DNA of 64,000 bases from NCBI GenBank assembly GCA_049334165.1, contig JBEGHD010000009.1; one strand, 5' to 3'. Below the pieces are notes generated by a model, which made no database searches, had not been told where the DNA came from, and worked only from the letters and a program-made list of their open reading frames with translations. Every line of letters begins with the position of its first letter. Position 1 is the first letter of the stretch. The translations under genes were made by a program, and so were the position numbers. Of the stretch, positions 6,905-14,760 are shown piece by piece. The stretch is from JBEGHD01 sp049334165 (GTDB lineage Bacteria > Bacteroidota > Bacteroidia > Flavobacteriales_D > Sanyastnellaceae).

Positions 6905-9151
6905 TTATTTCAAATCAAATCTGTCGAGGTTCATCACCTTGTCCCAGGCTGCTACAAAATCCTTTACGAATTTTTCCTGAGAGTCAGAACAAGCGTAAAC
7001 TTCTGCAAGTGCACGAAGCTCTGAGTTAGAACCGAAAACAAGATCGGCTCTGGTGCCTGTCCATCTTAGCTCTCCAGACTTGCGGTCTTTTCCTTCAAAG
7101 AGTTTTTCTTCCTCCGAGGTAGCTTCCCATTTCGTTCCCATGTCGAGAAGATTTACGAAGAAATCATTGGAGAGCACACCTGGCTTGTCGGTGAACACAC
7201 CGTGCTTAGAGTCATCCCAGTTGGTGCCAAGCACGCGCATCCCTCCTACAAGAACAGTCATCTCTGGTGCTGTGAGTGACATCAGTTGTGCTTTGTCAAC
7301 TAATAGCTCCTCTGTAGTTACAGAATACATTGTTTTTCTGTAGTTGCGGAAACCATCTGCGGCAGGCTCCAGATAAGCAAACTGCTCTTCATCTGTCTGC
7401 TCTGCTGAGGCATCCATTCTTCCTGGAGTAAATGGAACTTCGATATCGAAACCGGCATCTTTCGCAGCTTTTTCAACTCCTGCGCAGCCAGCCAGCACAA
7501 TCATGTCTGCAAGCGAAACTTTTTTATTTCCGCTTTGAGAATTATTGAACTCTTTCTGAATAGATTCGAGTTTATCGAGCACTTTCGAAAGTTGTTTTGG
7601 GTTGTTCACTTCCCAGTCCTTTTGAGGAGCAAGGCGAATACGCGCCCCGTTGGCTCCACCTTTGTAGTCTGATTGACGGAAGGTCGAAGCTGAGGCCCAG
7701 GCAGTAGAAACTAATTCAGAAACAGAAAGTCCAGAATCGAGGATTTCACCTTTTAGGTGAGAAGTGTCTTTCTTATCGATCAAGTCGTGATCAACTGCCG
7801 GGATCGGATCTTGCCAAATCAACTCCTCGTCTGGCACTTCCGGTCCGAGGTAGCGATTAATCGGTCCCATATCGCGGTGAGTGAGCTTGTACCAAGCTTT
7901 CGCGAAAGCCTCTGCAAACTCATCTGGGTTTTCGTAGAAATGTCTTGAAATTTTCTCGTATTCTGGATCGTAGCGCAACGACAAGTCTGTAGTCAGCATT
8001 GTCGGTTTTTGCATCCTGTCAGAATGAGCGTAAGGAATTATTTCGGGAGCGTCCTTGGCTACCCACTGCTTAGCGCCCGCTGGACTTTCAGTGAGTTCCC
8101 ATTCAAAACCAAAAAGGTTTTCGAAGAAGTTGTTGCTCCATTTTGTGGGTGACTTGGTCCAGGTAACTTCCGGCCCTCCGCCAATGGTATCATCACCGTG
8201 GCCCTGTCCGTAGCTACTTCTCCAACCCAAACCTTGCTCGGCCATACTTGCTGCTTCAGGCTCGGCAGACTGATGCTCTGGTGAAGCAGCACCGTGTGCT
8301 TTACCAAAAGTGTGACCACCGGCAATGAGCGCTACAGTTTCGTAATCATTCATAGCCATTCGGCCAAAAGTCTCTCGGGTGTCGTGGGCTGCTGCCACCG
8401 GATCGGGGTTTCCATCGGGGCCTTCGGGATTCACGTAGATCAATCCCATTACTACTGCTGCAAGTGGGTCTTCGAGTTCTCTGTCTCCAGAGTAGCGTTT
8501 ATCTTCGAGCCACTCACCTTCAGAGCCCCAATAAATATCGTCTTCTGGCTCCCAAACATCTGCACGGCCTCCACCAAATCCAAAGGTTTCGAGGCCCATA
8601 GATTCGAGAGCACAGTTTCCAGCCAAAATCATTAGATCGGCCCATGAAATTTTCTTCCCATACTTTTGTTTTATCGGCCAGAGCAGTCTTCTTGCCTTGT
8701 CGAGGTTTACGTTATCCGGCCAACTGTTGAGCGGTGCAAAACGCTGGCTTCCGGTTCCGCCTCCACCACGGCCATCGCCAATTCTATAGGTACCTGCACT
8801 GTGCCAGGCCATTCTGATAAAGAATGGACCGTAGTGACCAAAATCTGCCGGCCACCATTCCTGTGAGTCGGTCATCAGATCGTAGAGGTCTTGCTTAATT
8901 GCTTTTAAGTCGAGCTTCTTAAACTCCTCTCTGTAGTCGAAGTCCTCTCCCATCGGATTCGACTTTGACGAGTGTTGTCTTAAAATTCCGACATTTAATC
9001 GATTGGGCCACCAATCGTCATTGCGAGTTCCGCTACCTGCGGCACCGTTGCTTCTTCCCGCCAAAAAAGGGCACTTGCTGGCGTCACCGCTGTTGTTGTT
9101 ATAGCTTTTCGATCCATTTGAGGATGAATCGTGATGTTCGTTACTATCCAT
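6905..9151 (-). CDS. katG: Catalase-peroxidase KatG
   Basis: A full-length 748-residue bifunctional catalase-peroxidase that removes hydrogen peroxide with a heme cofactor. The active site is intact: distal R113, W116 and H117 (RMAWHSAGTYR), the proximal heme-ligand histidine in GGHTFGKAHG, and the three residues of the Met-Tyr-Trp cross-link required for catalase activity (W116, Tyr in GLIYVNPEGP, Met in RMAMND). The duplicated C-terminal domain is present. The first 40 residues are Ser/Asn/Gly-rich and start at an ATG. No signal peptide is seen, so it is cytoplasmic. The 5' noncoding region has a PerR-box-like element, and a strong terminator follows the stop. Confidence 0.97.
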   Translation of the reverse strand: MDSNEHHDSSSNGSKSYNNNSGDASKCPFLAGRSNGAAGSGTRNDDWWPNRLNVGILRQHSSKSNPMGEDFDYREEFKKLDLKAIKQDLYDLMTDSQEWWPADFGHYGPFFIRMAWHSAGTYRIGDGRGGGGTGSQRFAPLNSWPDNVNLDKARRLLWPIKQKYGKKISWADLMILAGNCALESMGLETFGFGGGRADVWEPEDDIYWGSEGEWLEDKRYSGDRELEDPLAAVVMGLIYVNPEGPDGNPDPVAAAHDTRETFGRMAMNDYETVALIAGGHTFGKAHGAASPEHQSAEPEAASMAEQGLGWRSSYGQGHGDDTIGGGPEVTWTKSPTKWSNNFFENLFGFEWELTESPAGAKQWVAKDAPEIIPYAHSDRMQKPTMLTTDLSLRYDPEYEKISRHFYENPDEFAEAFAKAWYKLTHRDMGPINRYLGPEVPDEELIWQDPIPAVDHDLIDKKDTSHLKGEILDSGLSVSELVSTAWASASTFRQSDYKGGANGARIRLAPQKDWEVNNPKQLSKVLDKLESIQKEFNNSQSGNKKVSLADMIVLAGCAGVEKAAKDAGFDIEVPFTPGRMDASAEQTDEEQFAYLEPAADGFRNYRKTMYSVTTEELLVDKAQLMSLTAPEMTVLVGGMRVLGTNWDDSKHGVFTDKPGVLSNDFFVNLLDMGTKWEATSEEEKLFEGKDRKSGELRWTGTRADLVFGSNSELRALAEVYACSDSQEKFVKDFVAAWDKVMNLDRFDLK

Positions 9152-9213
9152 ATTGTATGATTTTTTGAAAGTTCACGTCCCTAATTTAAAAGATTCATCT
9201 GGATAATTTTCAT

Positions 9214-9237
9214 TTATAATTCTTATGAATGTATAAG
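9214..9237. promoter_or_regulatory. Candidate peroxide-responsive operator upstream of katG
   Basis: Positions 9214-9228 read TTATAATTCTTATGA, which matches the PerR box of Firmicutes (TTATAATNATTATAA) at 12 of 14 defined positions. Overlapping it, 9222-9237 is a perfect inverted repeat CTTAT-6 bp-ATAAG. It sits 63-86 bp from the katG start, where a Fur/PerR or OxyR-type regulator could act. The regulator gene is not in the window. Confidence 0.4.
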
Positions 9238-9344
9238 CTGTAACTATGAAAGCTAAGTCAGTAAAGAGCAATTTCCCATACTACACTGTAGGTTCATCGT
9301 TTAACTCACATTAATTAGCTTTGTCTCATCCAAAGAACTCTACG

Positions 9345-9917
9345 ATGACCTTCAATAACACCCTGGAGCAAACCTTTGAAAAACTCGATTTCTCAGAATC
9401 AAAATTCGAAAGCGGGGATTTCGAACTATGCACTTTTATCGGTTGCTCATTTTCCAATGCGGACCTCTTGTCTTGTAGGTTTTTGGAAACTGAGTTCCTC
9501 GATTGCGATTTTAGTAATTGCAACCTGTGGAAGACAGCCTTTCAGGAAGTAACTTTTGAAAATTGCAAAATGCTCGGGCTGCAATTTGAGAATTGCAATG
9601 AGTTTGGGTTTGAGGCTGACTTTAAAAACTGCATCCTTGACCATTCATCTTTCTTCAAAATGAAGCTTAACAGATGTCGGTTCGAATCGTGTCATTTAAA
9701 AGGAGTTGATTTTACCGAATGTGAATTGAAGCAGGTGAAGATCACAAACTGCGATTTGCTTGAAGCCACATTCGAAAGAACGAGTTTGGAAAAAGCCGAC
9801 TTCAGAAAGTCGATGAACTACTCTATTGATCCAGAGTTAAATAATGTGAGGGACGCGATTTTCTCCCTTCCTGAAGTCCTGGGCCTTTTGGAAAAGCACG
9901 GGATAAAAGTGAGTTAA
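9345..9917 (+). CDS. Pentapeptide-repeat protein, Qnr/MfpA-like
   Basis: A 190-residue protein built almost wholly of pentapeptide repeats of the A(D/N)LXX type, seen as a steady five-residue spacing of F or L with C/D/N/S neighbours (for example DFSNCNL, TFENCKML, RFESCHL, DFTECEL). Such proteins fold as a right-handed quadrilateral beta-helix that can mimic DNA. The C-terminal NYSIDPELNNVRDA-FSLPEV segment is shared with Qnr/MfpA-like chromosomal proteins linked to DNA-gyrase protection, but gyrase binding is inference. ATG 9345 is chosen over an upstream TTG at 9321 because the repeat begins right after it and the start is conventional. It is divergent from katG. Confidence 0.8.
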   Translation: MTFNNTLEQTFEKLDFSESKFESGDFELCTFIGCSFSNADLLSCRFLETEFLDCDFSNCNLWKTAFQEVTFENCKMLGLQFENCNEFGFEADFKNCILDHSSFFKMKLNRCRFESCHLKGVDFTECELKQVKITNCDLLEATFERTSLEKADFRKSMNYSIDPELNNVRDAIFSLPEVLGLLEKHGIKVS

Positions 9918-10081
9918 TTCTCACGAAGATGGCCATACATGCGGAATGGCAGATTGCCTGCGTCTTTGAGGAACGACCAGTCAATAAGCTCCTGGAGTAT
10001 ATTATTTTCCAGAAGGTGTGGAAATCTTCCAGAATAATCACTTCTTTGTAAGCGCGGCTGGGGTTCCGTCAAATAAAGCAT
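9914..10081 (-). pseudogene. Possible C-terminal gene remnant (55 codons)
   Basis: On the minus strand a frame ending in TAA at 9914 reads like the compact C-terminus of a real protein (HLLENNILQELIDW, FLKDAGNLPFRMYG, HLREN), with amino-acid and codon use like neighbouring genes. An ATG at 10081 after GGG could start a 55-residue product, but no family is recognised and the frame runs towards the start of the CheB-CheR-kinase gene, so it is more likely the tail of a gene lost by deletion. The two other frames across the same bases look like noise. Confidence 0.3.
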
Positions 10082-10109
10082 CCCGAGTGAACAATTAGAT
10101 AAGTAATTT

Positions 10110-13100
10110 ATGTCTGGAAAGAACACTTTCCCGATCATAGGTATCGGGGCTTCGGCTGGAGGATTAGAACCCCTCGAGGCATTTTTTGAAAATATCGACC
10201 CCACTTCAGGCTATGCATTTGTGGTCATTCAGCACCTGGCGCCAAACCACAAGAGCTTGATGGATGAGCTTCTGGCTCGGCACACCTCTCTTCCTATAAA
10301 AGTCATCGAAAACGGTCTCGAAATCGAGGCCAATCACATTTACCTCAATCCACCCAAGAAATTTGTAGAGCTCAAAAACGGCAAATTTGTTTTGAGCGAA
10401 AAGGAAGATCGAAAGCTCAGTTTTCCAATCAGTTCATTTTTCGAATCTCTTGCATATGAAGTAAAAGACAACTCTGCTGCAATTGTGGTTTCTGGAACGG
10501 GAAGTGACGGCTCTGAGGGGATCAAGTACATCAAAGAAATGGGCGGTCTTGTCATCGCCCAGGATCCGGATACAGCCAAGTTTGACGGCATGCCCAAAAA
10601 CGCCATCCAGACATCTTGTGTTGACAAAGTGTGTAAAATCAGAGAAATCCCAAAAGAGCTTGCCGTATTCTTTGACAACAAGAGCAAGACTCAAAAATAT
10701 GAGATCGATCCTCAAGACAAGGAGGCTGAAATTTCGGAAATACTAGATGCGGTTTATTCTCAAACCAGCGTGAGCTTTGCGGATTATAAAATTTCTACGA
10801 TTTACAGAAGGACAACAAGGAGAATGGGAATTTTGGGGTATTCAGATCTCACTGAGTATCGCGACTACTTGAGGATTTCCCCAACTGAAGCTCATCAACT
10901 GGCTAGTGAACTATTGATCGGTGTGACCCGATTCTTCCGAGATGAAGAGGCATTTCAAAAGATTTACGATGAAGTGATTCCCAAAATTGTGGAAAGCACA
11001 TCCGACATCAAGTCCATTCGGGTTTGGGTGCCTGCCTGCTCTACCGGTGAGGAGGCTTACAGTCTGGCTATTTTATTCAAAGATTATCTCAGGCAACACA
11101 AGCTTCACTATGACGTGACAATTTTCGCTACAGATCTCGACAAGGAAGCGATTAAAATTGCATCGAACAGGATTTTCCCGGAAAGCATTTCGAACGAGGT
11201 TCCCACCTCCTATCTCAATAATTACTTCATCCCACAGAAAAAAGGCTATTCGATAGCTAAAGAAATTCGGGAGATGATTGTTTTTAGCATTCACAACGTT
11301 ATTCAGGATCCTCCTTTCAGCAAGATCGATTTATTGAGTTGTCGCAATTTCCTGATCTACCTAAACAGCAATGTTCAGCAAAGGCTTTATTCTTTATTTC
11401 AGTATGCGCTAAAGCAGCACGGTGTACTTTTTCTCGGATCGAGTGAGTCGCTTGGCCAAAAGGGCGAGCAGTTTTCTGAACTCGATAGCAAGCACAAAAT
11501 TTACCTCAACAAAAACAGTAAAAAGCTGGTGCACCTCAGAGAAAGAAAACCGATGCACGTGAACACAGCCAAGATCAGCGGAAAGGAACAGAATAATCAA
11601 AGCACACCTCCCTCCAACGAGAGCTACTATGCCTACAATCCATCGAGAAGAATGCTTAGCGAGATTCAGGAGGCAATTATTCAGGAGTTCGCTCCAGACA
11701 CCATAGTCTATTCCGATTCTTTTGAATTAGTTCACACCACAGGAAAGGTGAACCAATGGCTTAAATTACCTCAGGGAGAGATCAGCACCAACATCTTGCG
11801 AATGCTTCCAGATCACATTGCCCTGTCTTTCGAAATGATGACCAACAGGGCACTGGGTAGCGGTGAGGTTCACTTGCTGAAAAACATCAAGCTAGATGAA
11901 AAGCTTAAGGAGGTGTATGGCGAAGATGAACGTCTCCATATCCACATTCGAAAACTAGCCTCCCAAAAAGGCCACCAACTGATGGCTGCAACATTTTTGG
12001 TGAAAGAAAAAACTGAAGAAATTGCGGAGTCCAATGAATTGGATTTGAGCATGGCTTCGCGCGAGAAGATCGATATTCTCGAGCGCGAACTCAGGGTGAA
12101 TCAGGAAAACCTGCAAACGACAATTGAAGAACTGGAATCCAGCAACGAAGAGCTGCAAGCGGCCAATGAAGAATTGCAGAGTTCCAACGAAGAGCTGGAG
12201 TCGGTAAACGAGGAGCTATATACAGTAAATGCTGAATATCAGGAAAAAGTAGAAGAGCTCAGCAATGCCAACAACGACCTCAACAACCTCATTCAGAGCA
12301 CAGATATTGCTCTACTCTTCCTGGACTCAAACCTCAACATCCGCAAATTCACTCCAGCGATAAAGAAAATCCTGAACCTCAATGAACAGGACATTGGTCG
12401 TCATGTCAGCAATTTTAGAGGAAAGATTCAGGTGCAGGATTTAATGGAACATGTGGATCGTGTTTACGATGAAATCACTTCGTTTGAAACTACAGTTAAA
12501 GACGATTCTGGAAAGGAGTACATAGTTAGGATGAGCCCTTTCAAAACCATGAACAAGGAGATTCAGGGAGTCATCATTACTTTCTTTGACATCACAGCTG
12601 TGAAGTCGGCCAATAGAAAACTGGAGCTTTCCAATGAAGCGCTTAACGAGGTGAGCTCTGTTTTCAAGAAGCAAACTGAGCTTTTTGAAATCATCGCGAG
12701 AAACTCTAACGATCTCGTAAGTCTCCACAATCTAGATGGTGAGATCACTTACCTCTCTCCTTCTGCTCAGGACCTTATCGGTTACACTCCCGAAAGTCTG
12801 ATGGGCAAAAGGCTCACTGATCTGATGCCGAAACCCGAACATCAGGAAAAGTTGAAATCTATGATCTCTGATCACCGATTTGGCGACAAAGCCGGAACGC
12901 TAAAAGTGATTCTCCGAAATAACAATGGACACGAAGACTGGTACGAAACAAAGCTCAAGCAAATAACCGATCAGGAGGGCAAAGTAACGAGCGTGTTGGC
13001 AACGACCAGAGACATTCGCCACAAAATCGAAATGACTCAGGAGCTTGACAAGCTCTCTTTATTAGTCGATCAGACCACAAACTCGCTGGTTCTTACAGAT

Positions 13101-14141
13101 GCTGATGAGAAGATCACTTTTGTGAACAACGCCTTTGAGAAACTCACAGGCTTTGAGATGTATGAAGTGTTGGGTAAAAAACCCGGAGACTTTTTGCAGG
13201 GTGAAGAAACTGACCCATCTACTGTAGAGCTGATGAGGAAGAGTTTAAAAGAAGAAAAGCCGTTTGACGTTGACGTCATTAATTACACCAAAACCGGTGA
13301 AAAATATTGGGTCAGCATCCATTGTGAGCCGATGTACGATCACGACAACACGCTCATTGGATTTTTCTCCATTCAACACGAAGCAACTATTCAACGCGAT
13401 TATGAGGAGCGCATCAATAAGCTCAACGACCAGTTGAGAGAACAAAATAGCAAGCTGAGTAGTCTCAACAAAAATCTGGAAGAGTTTGCCTACGTTGCTT
13501 CCCACGATCTGAAGGCTCCTTTGAGAAACATCATTGGGATGATCAACCTCATTCAAAAGAAAAGAGGTTCATCGACTCCAGAGATGATGGATAAGTATTT
13601 CGAAATCATGTCGAATGCGGTGAACGACATGAATAGCATGATCGAAAACCTACTGAAGTATTCACGTAGCGGTAAGGTCAACGAAGAGCTGGAAACGGTG
13701 AATCTGGCTCAAATCATGCGCGAGGTGAAAAAGCTGTTCTCACAAGACCTCAAGGTTTCAGGCGGAAAGATAACTTTCAACTCTAAAGTAGACAGGGTTC
13801 GGGTTTACCCTATCCTTTTTAAACGACTGATGACAAATCTTTTGAGCAACGCACTGAAATACAGCAGTGAAGACAGAGAACCAGAAATAAAAATAAGCTG
13901 CGTAAAGAAAGGACATTACCTGCACTTCAAAGTTGAAGACAATGGTATTGGTATCGAAGAAAGTCAATTCGATTTCATCTTTCAGGTTTTCAAATCTATC
14001 CAGCCTAGCGAAGACAGCAATGGTATCGGACTTTCTATCTGCAGAAATATTGTAGAGAGCCACAACGGAAAAATGTGGGTGGAGAGCGAGCCTGGAAAAG
14101 GCAGCACTTTTCACTTTGAGATTGAAGACTTTATCGAGTAG
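10110..14141 (+). CDS. CheB-CheR-PAS-histidine kinase fusion protein
   Basis: A 1343-residue multidomain signalling protein. Residues about 8-190 are a CheB methylesterase domain with the catalytic triad visible (S15 in GASAGG, H42 in IQHLAP, D133 in GTGSDGSEG) but no CheB receiver domain. Residues about 205-465 are a CheR methyltransferase with its SAM-binding loop (ACSTGEEAYSLA near 308-320). Then come a linker, a long Glu/Asn/Leu coiled coil (about 650-727), three PAS domains, a HisKA domain with phospho-acceptor H1132 (VASHDLKAPLRN) and an HATPase domain (NLLSNALKYS, EDNGIGI, NGIGLSI). No transmembrane segment is seen, so it is cytoplasmic. The fusion class is known in many bacteria; its targets here are unknown because no chemoreceptor gene is in the window. 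Confidence 0.93.
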   Translation: MSGKNTFPIIGIGASAGGLEPLEAFFENIDPTSGYAFVVIQHLAPNHKSLMDELLARHTSLPIKVIENGLEIEANHIYLNPPKKFVELKNGKFVLSEKEDRKLSFPISSFFESLAYEVKDNSAAIVVSGTGSDGSEGIKYIKEMGGLVIAQDPDTAKFDGMPKNAIQTSCVDKVCKIREIPKELAVFFDNKSKTQKYEIDPQDKEAEISEILDAVYSQTSVSFADYKISTIYRRTTRRMGILGYSDLTEYRDYLRISPTEAHQLASELLIGVTRFFRDEEAFQKIYDEVIPKIVESTSDIKSIRVWVPACSTGEEAYSLAILFKDYLRQHKLHYDVTIFATDLDKEAIKIASNRIFPESISNEVPTSYLNNYFIPQKKGYSIAKEIREMIVFSIHNVIQDPPFSKIDLLSCRNFLIYLNSNVQQRLYSLFQYALKQHGVLFLGSSESLGQKGEQFSELDSKHKIYLNKNSKKLVHLRERKPMHVNTAKISGKEQNNQSTPPSNESYYAYNPSRRMLSEIQEAIIQEFAPDTIVYSDSFELVHTTGKVNQWLKLPQGEISTNILRMLPDHIALSFEMMTNRALGSGEVHLLKNIKLDEKLKEVYGEDERLHIHIRKLASQKGHQLMAATFLVKEKTEEIAESNELDLSMASREKIDILERELRVNQENLQTTIEELESSNEELQAANEELQSSNEELESVNEELYTVNAEYQEKVEELSNANNDLNNLIQSTDIALLFLDSNLNIRKFTPAIKKILNLNEQDIGRHVSNFRGKIQVQDLMEHVDRVYDEITSFETTVKDDSGKEYIVRMSPFKTMNKEIQGVIITFFDITAVKSANRKLELSNEALNEVSSVFKKQTELFEIIARNSNDLVSLHNLDGEITYLSPSAQDLIGYTPESLMGKRLTDLMPKPEHQEKLKSMISDHRFGDKAGTLKVILRNNNGHEDWYETKLKQITDQEGKVTSVLATTRDIRHKIEMTQELDKLSLLVDQTTNSLVLTDADEKITFVNNAFEKLTGFEMYEVLGKKPGDFLQGEETDPSTVELMRKSLKEEKPFDVDVINYTKTGEKYWVSIHCEPMYDHDNTLIGFFSIQHEATIQRDYEERINKLNDQLREQNSKLSSLNKNLEEFAYVASHDLKAPLRNIIGMINLIQKKRGSSTPEMMDKYFEIMSNAVNDMNSMIENLLKYSRSGKVNEELETVNLAQIMREVKKLFSQDLKVSGGKITFNSKVDRVRVYPILFKRLMTNLLSNALKYSSEDREPEIKISCVKKGHYLHFKVEDNGIGIEESQFDFIFQVFKSIQPSEDSNGIGLSICRNIVESHNGKMWVESEPGKGSTFHFEIEDFIE

Positions 14142-14261
14142 CTTCGGAGAACCTTGTCTGTCTTCTCACTTCCAGCAGCAAATTGGTCAGTTGAGTTGTG
14201 TGATAGTTTCATTCTGTTTTGATATTTTCGATGGATTATTGAAACTTAAACTGAAGAGCAA

Positions 14262-14681
14262 TTGATTACGTGTTTTTTAATAGATGACGATGCTGACGAT
14301 CGAGAGATCTTTAGCATTGCCCTGCAGGACCTGGAACTCGAAACGGAACTGTACACGGCAGTTAATGGTCTGGATGGCATCGAAAAGCTCAATGGCAATG
14401 GCGATTTTCAACCCGACTTCGTTTTTCTCGATCTCAATATGCCCAAATTATCTGGTAAAGAAGTTCTGGAAGAATTCAGCAAAATGCCTAATTGCAAGGA
14501 CATGAATGTCATTGTTTATTCCACCTCCACCCACGAAAGAGATATCGAAGAAACTAAAGAATTGGGAGCACGTCATTTTTTGCCCAAGCCCAGCAGAATT
14601 GACGATCTGAGAGAAAGCTTGCGTTTTGTATTTCAAAAAGAACCATCAGATTATTTGATACATCTAAGGGCCGAAAGATGA
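14262..14681 (+). CDS. Single-domain response regulator
   Basis: A 139-residue receiver domain without an output domain. It shows the acidic pocket (FLIDDDADD), the phospho-acceptor Asp in DFVFLDLNMPKLSG, the conserved Thr/Ser position in VIVYSTSTH and the Lys in FLPKPSR. It is of the Rcp1/phytochrome-partner type that relays phosphate between kinases. The start is TTG 14262: an in-frame TAA at 14247 blocks longer versions and no ATG lies close enough. It sits between two histidine-kinase genes, 120 bp after the fusion kinase and 79 bp before the PAS kinase, so it is the likely partner of one or both. Confidence 0.9.
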   Translation: MITCFLIDDDADDREIFSIALQDLELETELYTAVNGLDGIEKLNGNGDFQPDFVFLDLNMPKLSGKEVLEEFSKMPNCKDMNVIVYSTSTHERDIEETKELGARHFLPKPSRIDDLRESLRFVFQKEPSDYLIHLRAER

Positions 14682-14760
14682 GTTGTATCTCATCAGTGCA
14701 GTGAACAAACTGATATAACTTGTTTGTTTAAGATTTGTAAAACAAAATTCTGGTCAAATA

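Noticed and set aside
8294..8635. 113-residue frame on the plus strand inside katG
   Set aside because: It is antisense to a fully supported KatG and shows Cys/Phe/Ser-rich noise with no motif.
9321..9344. Longer start (TTG 9321) for the pentapeptide-repeat protein
   Set aside because: The added eight residues are polar and non-repeating; ATG 9345 fits better.
9678..9690. GGTTCGAATC resembling a tRNA T-loop
   Set aside because: It lies inside the pentapeptide-repeat gene and no acceptor, D or anticodon stem can be formed around it.
13050..13380. Photoactive LOV domain in the fusion kinase
   Set aside because: The conserved photoadduct cysteine is missing in GKKPGDFLQG, so it is only called a LOV-like PAS domain.
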